From Agromyces atrinae (GTDB lineage: Bacteria; Actinomycetota; Actinomycetes; Actinomycetales; Microbacteriaceae): DNA of 64,000 nt. The stretch spans positions 3,100,001-3,164,000 of the forward strand of contig NZ_JACCBI010000001.1 of NCBI RefSeq assembly GCF_013407835.1, read 5' to 3'. Numbering within the stretch: the first letter of the stretch is position 1; the number at the start of each line of letters is the position of its first letter. The notes beneath the pieces are model-generated. The model ran no database searches. It had not been told where the DNA came from and saw only the letters and a program-made list of their open reading frames with translations. Shown here piece by piece: positions 35,994 through 46,494 of the stretch. Both the position numbers and the translations under genes were made by a program.

Positions 35994-36307
35994 CGCGCTC
36001 CCTTCCGTAGTGAGAGCCAGAACGCACTCTCACGCGACTCACGTGCCGCATCGATCGTGGATTCCCCGGTCGCATCGGCGCACTTAGCCGACCATATATC
36101 GACCTCTCGAGGGAGCAGAGCAGTGCGTGAAACACGCGGTCAACAGGATGAATCGAGTTCGGGTGAGTATCCCCCCTCGTCGACGGTTCCCGCGTTCGGT
36201 GAGGGGGCAGTAGATGGGGGAAAGAGTGCCCCATTCACCACACAACTGACCCCTCACCAGCTGCCCGGGAGGGGAGCGGTGAGGGGTCAGGATGACGCGT
36301 GCGGCGG
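35994..36307. other. 314-base intergenic region between peroxiredoxin and GH127/146 genes
   Basis: It holds the peroxiredoxin ribosome-binding site at the left and the GH127/146 terminator at the right (36246-36290). In the middle GGGGCA can pair with TGCCCC (about 36202-36226). No gene with a plausible start was found. A 14-base stretch TCGATCGTGGATTC near 36049 also occurs inside the peroxiredoxin gene at about 35918, perhaps a remnant of duplication. Confidence 0.45.
36246..36290 (-). terminator. Terminator hairpin of the importer/GH127 operon
   Basis: CTGACCCCTCACC (36246-36258) pairs perfectly with GGTGAGGGGTCAG (36278-36290), 18 bases beyond the stop of the glycosidase gene. The loop itself can form CCCGGG. 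Confidence 0.75.
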
Positions 36308-38293
36308 TTACGCGGTGCGCAACCAGATGCGCATCGTCGCGGGGCCGCGCTCCGCCCAGCGGTGATACGGCACGAGCGGCACGGCGAGCGGTACGCGTTC
36401 GGCGGCGCCGACGTCGGAGCCGTAGGGCCAGTGGCCGTCGGCCGCGGTCTCGAGCGCTCCGTCGAGCACGATGACGTCGCCTTCGATCCGGGGCACCGAG
36501 CTCGGGTCGACCACGACGTCGTCGACGTGCGCGCCGGCCGGAAGGTCGACCGACTCGAGGGCGTAGACGAGGGGTCCGCGTTCGACGGCGACCTGACCGT
36601 TGACGGCGTCGATGCGTGCGTCGGCCCGCACGATGCGCACGTCGAGGGGCAGGCGCAGCACGATCACGTCGCCCTCGGCGAAGTCGCGCGTGACACTCGC
36701 GTATCCCGGTTCGACGGGCGAGGCGACACCGTCGACCTCGAGCGTCGCCCCGGCGGCCCACTCGGGCACGCGCACGGCGATCGTCGCGGCAGCTCCGGGC
36801 GCCGAGCGCACCGTGAGAGCGATCTCACCGTCATCCGGGTACCGCGTCGCGAGCTCGACCACGAGACGACCGGCCTCGAGGGGAACGTCGATCACGGCAT
36901 CCGCGAACTGATGGATCTGCACACCCGACGCGTCGGCCGTGGCGAGGTACCCGCCGAGGGACGCGAACGTGCGGGCGAGGTTGTTCGGGCAGCACGACAC
37001 GTCGAACCACGCGGCGCGCTGGCTCGAGTCGGCGCGCTTCGACTGCACGTCGGGGTCGGTCGCGGCGCCCGGCGAGCGCCGGTGCAGGGTGTTCGAGTAG
37101 AAGAAGGAACGGCCGTCCTCCGACGGCGCCGTCGCGACGATGTTGAAGAGGGTGCGCTCGATGAGGTCGGCGTAGCGAGCCTTGCCCGTCGCGAGCAGCA
37201 GCCGCCAGCTGAACATGACCGAGGCGATGCCCGCGCAGCTCTCGCAGTAGGCGCGGTCGCTCGGCAGCACGAAGTCGTCGCCGAAGGCCTCGTCCTGGTG
37301 GTGCGAGCCCATGCCGCCCGTGACGTAGGTGCGGCGTGCGACGGTGTTCTCCCACTGCGTCTCGGCGATAGCGAGCAGTTCGGCGTCATCCGTCTCGACC
37401 GCGAGATCGACGACGGATGCCGCGAGGTAGAGAGCCCGCACGGCATGCCCGCGCAGCACGGTCGCCTCACGCACGGGGATGTCGTCCTGGTAGTAGGAAC
37501 GGCCCCACTCGATGTCGGCGAGCACACCGTGCCCGCGCCGCTCGATGAAGAGGCGGGCCTGCTCGCGGTAACGCTCCTCACCCGTCGCGCGGGCGAACTC
37601 CATGAGTCCGACCTCGATCTCGGGGTGCCCGCACACCGAACGGATGCCGTCGTCGCCGAACGTGTCGCACACGTGATCGGCGACGCGGCGCGCGAGGGTG
37701 ACGAGCTCATCGTCATCCCCGTGGGTACGGATGCGCGCGACCGCCGCCTGCAGGAGGTGCCCGTAGTTGTAGAGCTCGTGGCCCCACTCGAGGTCGGTGT
37801 AGCGCGCCGCGCCGCCGGGGCGGTCGAAGTTCGTGTTGAGGTAGCCGTCGCTCGCCTGCGCCGCCGCGATGCGGGCGGTGAGAGAACGGATGACGGCCTC
37901 GAGCTCATCGCTCGGGTGCGTCGCGTTCTCCCAGCAGTACGCCTCGAGCAGCTTGTACGCCTCGGAGTCGGAGAACTCGCGGCCGTTCCGCGTCGCGCCG
38001 TCCTCGCCCGCGGCGACGGCGTCGAAGTTCGCGAGCCAGCCCGCGCGCTCCTGCCAGTCGAGGCAGTGGGTGAGGGTCGCGTCGGCGTTGACACGGGCGC
38101 GCAGCCCCCAGAAGCCGGTGTCGGCGAGGCGTGATTCGGTGAGGCCGAGCGGAGTGAGCACTCCCGCGCTCGGTGCGGCCGGGCGGATGTCGCGCGCGGC
38201 GGTGATGGTGTTCGGCACGGAGTCCCCCGGGAAATCGTGGTCGGTCGAGAGGTGGGTCGAGGTGCGCGCGCGCGGCGCCGGTGCGAGCGTCAT
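36308..38293 (-). CDS. DUF1680 beta-L-arabinofuranosidase (GH127/GH146, HypBA1-like)
   Basis: 661 residues from the ATG at 38293, which overlaps the permease stop (ATGA, coupled); a GTG at 38218 with GGGGGA upstream is the alternative. There is no signal peptide, so it is cytosolic. It is an (alpha/alpha)6-barrel family that uses a zinc-bound cysteine nucleophile. Glu335 is followed 16 residues later by Glu351-x-Cys353, and then by the pair Cys434-Cys435 (SCCPNN). This is the spacing of the catalytic Glu and the Glu/Cys/Cys/Cys zinc site of HypBA1. It would cleave imported beta-L-arabinooligosaccharides to L-arabinose. It is the last gene of the SBP-permease-permease-hydrolase operon. Confidence 0.92.
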   Translation of the reverse strand: MTLAPAPRARTSTHLSTDHDFPGDSVPNTITAARDIRPAAPSAGVLTPLGLTESRLADTGFWGLRARVNADATLTHCLDWQERAGWLANFDAVAAGEDGATRNGREFSDSEAYKLLEAYCWENATHPSDELEAVIRSLTARIAAAQASDGYLNTNFDRPGGAARYTDLEWGHELYNYGHLLQAAVARIRTHGDDDELVTLARRVADHVCDTFGDDGIRSVCGHPEIEVGLMEFARATGEERYREQARLFIERRGHGVLADIEWGRSYYQDDIPVREATVLRGHAVRALYLAASVVDLAVETDDAELLAIAETQWENTVARRTYVTGGMGSHHQDEAFGDDFVLPSDRAYCESCAGIASVMFSWRLLLATGKARYADLIERTLFNIVATAPSEDGRSFFYSNTLHRRSPGAATDPDVQSKRADSSQRAAWFDVSCCPNNLARTFASLGGYLATADASGVQIHQFADAVIDVPLEAGRLVVELATRYPDDGEIALTVRSAPGAAATIAVRVPEWAAGATLEVDGVASPVEPGYASVTRDFAEGDVIVLRLPLDVRIVRADARIDAVNGQVAVERGPLVYALESVDLPAGAHVDDVVVDPSSVPRIEGDVIVLDGALETAADGHWPYGSDVGAAERVPLAVPLVPYHRWAERGPATMRIWLRTA

Positions 38294-39108
38294 CCCTTCA
38301 GCGCTCCCGACATGAACCCCTTGATGTAGTACCGCTGCAGCACGAGGAACAGGAAGATGCACGGCACCGCGAGCACGACGACGCCCGCCTCGGTGACGCC
38401 GTAGTCGACGGCGCCCATGGCCTGCTGCCTGAGGTTCGCGACGGCGAGCGGTAGCGGCGCGAGGTTGGCGTCGTTGATGAGGATGAGCGGTGCGATGAAG
38501 TCGTTCCACGCGGCGAGGAAGGCGTAGAGGCCGACCGTCACGAGGCCGGGCACGACGCCGGGCAGCAGGATGCGCAGGAGCGCCGTGAACGAGTTGCAGC
38601 CGTCGACGAGCGCCGACTCCTCGAGCTCGGCGGGGATCGACTCGAACGAGATGCGCATCATGAACACCGAGAACGGCAGCTGGTACATCGTGAGCACGAG
38701 AGCGAGGCCGAAGAGCGAGTTCGTCAGGCCGAGGTTGCCGAGCAGCACGTAGAGCGGTACGAGCACGCTCGCGAACGGCACCATGAGGATCGCGAGCACG
38801 GTGAGGAACAGCACGTTCTTGCCCGGGAAGTCGAAGCGCGCGAACGCATATCCGGCGGTGAGCGAGAGCACGAGCGTGAGGAGCACCGTGATCGTCGAGA
38901 CGATGAGGCTGTTGAGGAAGAACTGCCCGAGGCCCGCACCGTAGTTGAGGAGCGTCAGGTAGTTGCCGAATCCGAACCCGTCGGTCTGGTTCGTCCCGCC
39001 CTGCGGCGAGACGGAGGCGACGGCCGCCCAGACGAGCGGGAAGAGGAAGATGATCGACAGTCCGCCGAGCATGACGTTGCGGGGAGTCCGCGAGAGAGAC
39101 TTCAGCAT
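38290..39108 (-). CDS. Carbohydrate ABC transporter permease, MalG/LacG type
   Basis: 272 residues with 6 transmembrane helices. The EAA loop (EESALVDGCNSFTALLRILL) near residue 175 contacts the ATPase. The C-terminus ends QRYYIKGFMSGALKG, a hallmark of CUT1-family MalG-type permeases. AGGA is 6 bases before the ATG, and only 2 bases separate it from the upstream permease. No ATPase gene is present, so a shared MsiK-type ATPase encoded elsewhere is implied, as is usual for actinobacterial CUT1 importers. Confidence 0.93.
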   Translation of the reverse strand: MLKSLSRTPRNVMLGGLSIIFLFPLVWAAVASVSPQGGTNQTDGFGFGNYLTLLNYGAGLGQFFLNSLIVSTITVLLTLVLSLTAGYAFARFDFPGKNVLFLTVLAILMVPFASVLVPLYVLLGNLGLTNSLFGLALVLTMYQLPFSVFMMRISFESIPAELEESALVDGCNSFTALLRILLPGVVPGLVTVGLYAFLAAWNDFIAPLILINDANLAPLPLAVANLRQQAMGAVDYGVTEAGVVVLAVPCIFLFLVLQRYYIKGFMSGALKG

Positions 39109-39110
39109 GA

Positions 39111-40046
39111 CTATTCCTTGTCTCGCAGAGCGCGGAACTGCACGAGGTTGATGACGACGAGGGCGAGGAGCACGACGACCGAGAGGGCCGCAGCCGCGCC
39201 GAGGTCGAAGCGCTGGAAGGCCTCGCGGTAGATGAGCTGCACGATGGTGATCGTCGAGTTGTCGGGGCCACCCTTCGTGAGGATGAAGAACTGGTCGAAG
39301 GCGAGGAGCGAGCCGGTGACGCAGAGGATGAGCGTGAGCGCGATGCTCGGGCGGAGGAGCGGCAGGGTGATCGACCGGAACGTCTGCCACCGCGACGCAC
39401 CGTCGATGCGGGCCGCTTCGTAGACGTCGCCCGGGATGCCCTGCAGGCCCACCATGAGCACGAGCATGTAGAAGCCGGTGTACCGCCAGATGATGAGGAA
39501 CACCGTCGACCAGAGCGCGGCGTCGGGGGTGCCGAGGAACGAGATCGGCTCGTCGATGATGCCGAGCCATTCGAGGATGGGGCTGATCGGCCCGATGTTG
39601 GGGCTGTACAGACCCCAGAAGAGCAGAGAGGCGGATGCCAGTCCGAGCGCACTCGGAACGAGGATGGCCGTGCGCACGATGCTGTTCCAGCGCGACTGCT
39701 CCTGCACGATGAGGGCGATGCCGAGCGCGAGGGCGAGCATGATGACCGTCACGATCACCGTGTACTTCACGGTGAAGACGATGCTCGGCCAGAGGAGCGG
39801 GTTGTCGGCGAGGCCGACGTAGTTCTCGGGGGCGTTGAAGCCCTTGTCGCCGCCGAGCAGGCTCCACTCGCTGAGCGACATCTGGCCGACCGTGAAGAGC
39901 GGGATGACGAAGAGGAGGAGCGCGAAGATCGCGGTCGGGGCGGCGTAGGCCCAGCCGGCGAGCTTCCGACGCCGTTGGAAGGCGCTCGGTGCTCGGCGTT
40001 GCCGGGTGCGGGCGACCTCGCGGTCGATCGCGGGAGCGGTTGTCAT
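39111..40046 (-). CDS. Carbohydrate ABC transporter permease, MalF/LacF type
   Basis: 311 residues with a basic N-terminus and 6 transmembrane helices. The EAA loop reads YEAARIDGASRWQTFRSITL. The ATG at 40046 is preferred to an upstream GTG because the preceding residues are not family-like. It pairs with the MalG-type permease directly downstream to form the membrane channel of the importer. Confidence 0.92.
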   Translation of the reverse strand: MTTAPAIDREVARTRQRRAPSAFQRRRKLAGWAYAAPTAIFALLLFVIPLFTVGQMSLSEWSLLGGDKGFNAPENYVGLADNPLLWPSIVFTVKYTVIVTVIMLALALGIALIVQEQSRWNSIVRTAILVPSALGLASASLLFWGLYSPNIGPISPILEWLGIIDEPISFLGTPDAALWSTVFLIIWRYTGFYMLVLMVGLQGIPGDVYEAARIDGASRWQTFRSITLPLLRPSIALTLILCVTGSLLAFDQFFILTKGGPDNSTITIVQLIYREAFQRFDLGAAAALSVVVLLALVVINLVQFRALRDKE

Positions 40047-40144
40047 TGTTCTGCTCGCAGTTCGAGGTGTGGCGGCGTGCGCCGGTTCAGCGGAGGGGGT
40101 GTGGTCGGGCACGGGTCGCGATGACCCGTGCCCGACCGGAGGTG

Positions 40145-41422
40145 CTAGCCGCCGAGGACGGCGGTGAGTGCCTCGTTGTCGGCGTCGATCGACGATCCGT
40201 CACCGAGCACGGCGTTGCGGAACAGCACGAGCCACGGCCCGTTGGGGTCGTTGAAGGCGGCTCCGAAGTTCAGCGAGTAGGGCGTCTTGCCCTTGCCGGC
40301 GACTTCGTTGATGGTCACGACGCGGGGGTCCTTCTCGGAGTACTCGTTGACGGCGAGGTCGGTACGAGCGACGACGTCGTTGTTCTTCGCGAGCACGTCG
40401 ATCTGGGCCTCGTCGCCGAGCGTCCACTCGAGGAACTTCCACGCGGCGTCGGCGTTCTTGCTCGTCGCCGAGATGCCGATGGCGTCACCGCCGACGAACG
40501 TCGACTCGCCTCCGTCGATTCCGGGGATGGGCGCGACGCCGGTGTTCTCGGGCATGGAGCCGAGCATCGTCGACGGCATCGGCATGACGCCGATGGTGCC
40601 CTCGGGGAACGGGGCGACCCACGTCGCACCGGTCTCGTCGGGCGTGCCGGGGCCGGCGATGCCGTCGGCCGCGAGGCCGCGGTAGACCGAGTAGAACTCC
40701 TTGGCGTCGTCGCTCGCGAGGAGCGACTCGGTGCCCTCGTCGTTCATGACCTCTCCGCCGGCGCCCCAGATCCAGGGGAATCCGGTGAACACCATGCATC
40801 CACCGCAGTTGCCGCCGAAGTAGGTGCCGCTGATGTCGCCGCCGAGGGCGTCGACCGCGCGGGCCTGTTCGTCGAACTCGGCGAGGGTTGTCGGCGGCTT
40901 CTCGGGGTCGAGGCCCGCCTGGGTGTAGAGGTCCTTGTTGTAGAAGAGCACCGAGAGGTCCATGGTGTGCGGCACGACGTACTTCGCGCCTTCCCACGTG
41001 CCGGTCTCGATGTGGGACTGCGCGAGGTCGGCCGCGAAGGGCAGAGCATCGATGCGGTCGGTGATGTCGAGGTAGAGGCCCTGCGACGTGTAGTTCGGGA
41101 CGAAGACGACGTCGGAGGCGAACAGGTCGGGCAGGCTCTTCGAGCCCGCGGCCGCTCCCACCTTGGCCTGGTAGTCGTCGGTCGGGATGATCGTGAGTTC
41201 GATCTGGTCTCCGCCCTTGGCGTTGTACGTGTCGACGAAGGCCTGGCTCTGGATCTGGGTGGCCGCACGCGACCACATGGTGAGCGTCGAGGCTCCGTCG
41301 CCGGAGTCCCCTCCGTCACCGGTGTCGCCGCCGCCGCTGCATGCCGAGAGTGCGAGGGCTGCAACTGCGGCGATCGCGAGTCCGCCGACGATCCGCCCGC
41401 GGCGCTGTGTGTTTGCGAACAT
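40145..41422 (-). CDS. ABC sugar-binding lipoprotein (CUT1 solute-binding protein)
   Basis: 425 residues. A lipoprotein signal peptide with lipobox LSAC precedes a Gly/Asp-rich linker and a family-1 solute-binding fold (TLTMWSR...; DLFASDVVFVPNY; VVPHTMDLSVLFYNKDL). It is the extracellular receptor delivering oligosaccharide to the two permeases downstream. Probable cargo is beta-arabinobiose or related arabinooligosaccharides, inferred from the co-transcribed GH127/146 enzyme. It is the first gene of the operon and diverges from lacI across a 259-base region with the shared operator. Confidence 0.92.
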   Translation of the reverse strand: MFANTQRRGRIVGGLAIAAVAALALSACSGGGDTGDGGDSGDGASTLTMWSRAATQIQSQAFVDTYNAKGGDQIELTIIPTDDYQAKVGAAAGSKSLPDLFASDVVFVPNYTSQGLYLDITDRIDALPFAADLAQSHIETGTWEGAKYVVPHTMDLSVLFYNKDLYTQAGLDPEKPPTTLAEFDEQARAVDALGGDISGTYFGGNCGGCMVFTGFPWIWGAGGEVMNDEGTESLLASDDAKEFYSVYRGLAADGIAGPGTPDETGATWVAPFPEGTIGVMPMPSTMLGSMPENTGVAPIPGIDGGESTFVGGDAIGISATSKNADAAWKFLEWTLGDEAQIDVLAKNNDVVARTDLAVNEYSEKDPRVVTINEVAGKGKTPYSLNFGAAFNDPNGPWLVLFRNAVLGDGSSIDADNEALTAVLGG

Positions 41423-41681
41423 GACTGGGATGTCCTCCTGCTCTTCCTTGAGCCGCCCCACGTGTGGGACGCGGGCGGTTTCTCCGCCCTTCCGACCGCG
41501 CATGGGTATCATGGCGGGATGCTGCACTGCAACCTTTTCGGTCAGCAACCGGTGCTGTTTGTCCGTGTTGCCGAAACTTTCCGAAAAGGTTTTCACAAAC
41601 CATAGAACCGTCGTACACTCGGGGTCAAGCCCAAATCGGTGACGAGTTATCGAAGTGATGCCGAGGGGGACAGGAGGCGGA
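41423..41681. promoter_or_regulatory. Divergent control region between importer operon and lacI
   Basis: It contains the 18-bp operator at 41571-41588. An inverted half-site CCTTTTCGG (41533-41541) faces CCGAAAAGG (41581-41589). For lacI, TTTTCA (about 41589-41594) and TACACT (about 41612-41617) are promoter-like. For the importer, TTGCAG and TACCCA (minus strand, around 41510-41537) with an 18-base spacer are candidates. Confidence 0.5.
41571..41588. promoter_or_regulatory. Putative operator of the locus LacI regulator, site 2
   Basis: CCGAAACTTTCCGAAAAG, identical to 24637-24654. It sits upstream of both the solute-binding-protein gene and lacI, where binding could control the importer and the regulator itself. 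Confidence 0.65.
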
Positions 41682-42713
41682 ATGCGAGATTCACACGGAG
41701 CGGAACGGGCGAGGCCCGCGACCCTCAAAGACGTCGCCTCCCTCGCCGGCGTCTCGATCGCCACCGTCTCGAAAGCGCTCAACGGGCGCGAGCACGTGCG
41801 TGCAGAGACACGGGCGCGCGTGCAGGCCGCGGCCGAGAAGCTGAGCTTTCAGCCGAACGTGCTCGCCAAGGGGCTCCTCGCCGGGCGCACGGGAACCGTG
41901 GGCCTTCTCGCGAGCGACCTCGACGGTCGTTTCTCGATCCCCGTCATGATGGGCGCCGAAGACGCGTTCGGCGCGGGCAGCACGTCGGTGTTCCTGTGCG
42001 ACGCGCGCGGCGACTCCATCCGTGAGCAGCACCACCTGCGAGCTCTGCTCAGCCGGCGTATCGACGGTCTCATCGTCGTCGGCGACACGACGAACCCGCG
42101 CGAGACGCTCGGCCGCGACATGCCCGTGCCCGTCGTCTACGCGTACGCGCCCTCGACCGACCCCGAAGACATCTCGGTCGTGAGCGACAACGTGGGAGCG
42201 GGGCGCATCGCCGCCGACCACATGCTGGACTGCGGACGCAGCCGCATCGCCTACATCTCGGGCGATGTGAGCTATCACGCCGCTCGCGACCGCGTCGAAG
42301 GGGCCACGGCGGCGCTCGCCGCTCGCGGGCTGAACCTCGTCGGCGGCGAGGCCCTCTACGGCGCATGGACCGAGGGATGGGGTCGCGGCGCCGTGCGCAC
42401 GCTCCTCTCGCGGAACCCCGACCTCGATGGCATCCTCTGCGGAAGCGACCAGATCGCTCGCGGCGCACTCGACGCGCTCCGCGAGGCGGGCCGCGACGTT
42501 CCGGGCGACATCGCCGTCATGGGCCACGACAACTGGGAGCAGATCGCCGCGCAATCGCGCCCGCCGCTCTCGACGATCGACATGCGACTCGAAGAGGTCG
42601 GGCGTCTCGCGGCCGAACTCCTCTTCACCGCGATCGACGGCGACTACCGCGTCGGCACGCACAGCGTCGCGACGCGCCTCGTCACGCGCGGCTCGACGGC
42701 CCTCGCTGGCTGA
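41682..42713 (+). CDS. LacI-family repressor of the arabinoside locus
   Basis: 343 residues. The N-terminal LacI helix-turn-helix (LKDVASLAGVSIATVSKAL, about residues 15-33) precedes the hinge helix and a periplasmic-binding-protein-like effector domain (VGLLASDLDG, IDGLIVVGD, DGILCGSDQIARGAL, VMGHDNWE). The ATG at 41682 has AGGAGG 5 bases upstream; an earlier GTG at 41655 is less likely. It is probably a repressor released by an arabinooligosaccharide or arabinose. The identical palindromes before the giant glycosidase and the importer are its likely operators. Confidence 0.93.
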   Translation: MRDSHGAERARPATLKDVASLAGVSIATVSKALNGREHVRAETRARVQAAAEKLSFQPNVLAKGLLAGRTGTVGLLASDLDGRFSIPVMMGAEDAFGAGSTSVFLCDARGDSIREQHHLRALLSRRIDGLIVVGDTTNPRETLGRDMPVPVVYAYAPSTDPEDISVVSDNVGAGRIAADHMLDCGRSRIAYISGDVSYHAARDRVEGATAALAARGLNLVGGEALYGAWTEGWGRGAVRTLLSRNPDLDGILCGSDQIARGALDALREAGRDVPGDIAVMGHDNWEQIAAQSRPPLSTIDMRLEEVGRLAAELLFTAIDGDYRVGTHSVATRLVTRGSTALAG

Positions 42714-42759
42714 CCCGCCGCGCTCGCGCGGGCTGAGCCGTCGCGCGCTCGCGCTCCCG

Positions 42760-42820
42760 CCGAGAGGTCAATCCACCCGGGTGTGAGGCGCCCGCAACCC
42801 CCGCGAATCGCTCGCTCGAC
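42760..42820. repeat. Intergenic repeat family C, copy 2
   Basis: CGAGAGGTCAATCCAC..GGGTGTG, then GGCGCCCGCA, then ACCCCCGCGAATCG..CGACG. It lies about 50 bases after lacI and is followed within 50 bases by copy 3 in the same orientation. Confidence 0.75.
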
Positions 42821-42865
42821 GACGGAGATGCTCTCGCACACTCACGCTCGCGCACACTTCTCTCG

Positions 42866-42926
42866 CCGAGAGGTCAATCCACCACGGTGTGGCGCGCTCG
42901 CGACCCCCACGAATCGCCCTCTCGAC
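42866..42926. repeat. Intergenic repeat family C, copy 3
   Basis: CGAGAGGTCAATCCACCACG, GTGTGGCGCGCTCGCG, ACCCCCACGAATCGCCC and TCTCGACC. It is the best-preserved copy, with CGAGAGG at the left and CCCTCTCG at the right facing each other. It ends about 60 bases before the YbdD-family stop codon. Confidence 0.75.
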
Positions 42927-42988
42927 CGGCAACGTGCCCTGTCGGAGGCCCTCCGCAAGAGTCGATTCGCGGTCGCCTACGGCACCGC

Positions 42989-43209
42989 TCAGCAGCAGCG
43001 CGAGCCCGGGTTCCGATCCTCCGCCGCGTACCGCTCACGCCAGAACTCGCGCTCGCCGAGCGGCTCCCGATCGGGATGCCGCGAGGCGAGGTGGGCGACG
43101 TACGTCGCGTACGCCGTGTCGCCCATGAGGTTCGTGACGTACCACCGGATGCCGGCGATGGCGCGTCGAATCGCGCCACCACCGGCATCCGTCATCGGGG
43201 TCCTCGTCA

Positions 43210-43210
<1 letters not shown>
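42989..43210 (-). CDS. YbdD/YjiX-family small protein (CstA partner)
   Basis: 73 residues. IRWYVTNLMGDTAYATYVAH and the basic HPDREPLGEREFWRERY tail identify the YbdD/YjiX family, small proteins almost always encoded next to CstA/BtsT and needed for full pyruvate transport in enterobacteria. The ATG overlaps the cstA stop codon (TGATG), so the two are translationally coupled. The C-terminus ends in CC, as in several family members. Confidence 0.9.
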
Positions 43211-45474
<2,264 letters not shown>

Positions 45475-45679
45475 GGCTACTCCCGGTTCGCATCGTTGCG
45501 CGGCCGAGCCTAGGGTCGGGCCGCCGAGCGCGGCAGTCGTCGTGCGGTGAGCGGTCGCGGCGGCGCGACGAACGGGCGAGCGGGCGGATGACGCGGGCGG
45601 CGGTCGTCGGTCGGGGAACCCGCGTGCTAGGTTCCGAGCATCCCCCGCTCGCGAACGTCACCCGGACGAAGGTCACTTC

Positions 45680-46465
45680 ATGCTGCGTACCGTCTCGGCC
45701 CACCTCGAACTCACCGTCTTCGAGCCCGCTCACCTCGCGTTCTCGGTCGCCGTCGCGCCGGCGGGTGCGCGCGAGTCGATGCTGATCACGTTCGACGGCA
45801 CACCGATCGAGTCGATCGAGCGGGATGACGCGGGCAACCGTCTGCACACCCTCGACGTACCCGCGGGGCGCGTCATCCTCGACTACTCGGCGGAGTTCGC
45901 CGGCCGCGCGCCCGCTCCCGTCGTCGACGAGGTCGAGTTGCTGCGGTACCTCCGCCCGAGCCGTTACTGCGAGTCGGACGCCCTCGCGCCGACCGCGCGC
46001 GCCGAGTTCGGCGGGCTGAAGGGTGCCGACGTCCTCGCCGCCGTGAGTTCCTGGGTCGGTCAGAAGCTCGCCTACGTTCCCGGGTCGTCGCTGCCGACGG
46101 ATGGCGCGGTGCGCACGCTGCTCTCCCGACAGGGCGTGTGCCGCGATTACGCCCACCTCGTCATCGCGCTGCTGCGTGCGCTCGACGTGCCCGCGCGACT
46201 CGTCGCGGTCTACGCGCCGGGGCTCGACCCCATGGACTTCCACGCGGTCGCCGAGGCGTACGTCGAGGGCGCGTGGCACGTCGTCGATGCGACGCTGCTC
46301 GCACCGCGTGCGTCTCTGCTCCGTATCTCGACGGGTCGCGACGCCGCCGACACGGCGTTCCTGTCGAGCTTCCACGGCGCGCTCACGCTCGACGGCATCT
46401 CGGTCGGAGCCGTGGTCGACGCACTCCCCGGAGACGATCCTCGCGATCTTGCCGTGATCGGCTGA
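45680..46465 (+). CDS. Transglutaminase-like cysteine protease family protein
   Basis: 261 residues. An N-terminal beta-sandwich (about residues 1-90) precedes a transglutaminase-like domain with catalytic triad Cys154 (GVCRDYAHL), His188 (DFHAV) and Asp203 (HVVDAT). Bacterial members act as amidases or proteases or have unknown substrates. The ATG follows GAAGG by 7 bases. It lies 29 bases upstream of the zinc-peptidase gene on the same strand, so the two may be linked. Confidence 0.88.
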   Translation: MLRTVSAHLELTVFEPAHLAFSVAVAPAGARESMLITFDGTPIESIERDDAGNRLHTLDVPAGRVILDYSAEFAGRAPAPVVDEVELLRYLRPSRYCESDALAPTARAEFGGLKGADVLAAVSSWVGQKLAYVPGSSLPTDGAVRTLLSRQGVCRDYAHLVIALLRALDVPARLVAVYAPGLDPMDFHAVAEAYVEGAWHVVDATLLAPRASLLRISTGRDAADTAFLSSFHGALTLDGISVGAVVDALPGDDPRDLAVIG

Positions 46466-46494
46466 AACACGCGACCCACGCACTAGCCTGAGGC

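Noticed and set aside
35994..36234. Minus-strand frame upstream of peroxiredoxin containing a GESTID match to the peroxiredoxin N-terminus
   Set aside because: Only about 14 bases match, there is no plausible start or ribosome-binding site, and the rest of the translation is unlike a protein. It is kept only as a possible duplication remnant.
38294..39652. In-frame 5' extension of the GH127/146 gene to about 1114 codons
   Set aside because: The extension overlaps both permease genes in another frame and translates to Arg/Ser-rich noise. The ATGA overlap at 38290-38293 is a natural start.
24733..42713. Expectation of L-arabinose catabolic genes (araA, araB, araD) or an ABC ATPase inside the locus
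   Set aside because: No such gene is present between these coordinates. They must be encoded elsewhere if the pathway is complete, so they are not claimed here.
42760..42926. Two similar 60-base units in tandem, considered as a CRISPR array or attachment site
   Set aside because: Only two units, imperfectly conserved along their length with palindromic arms, no uniform spacers and no cas genes or integrase. They belong to dispersed repeat family C.
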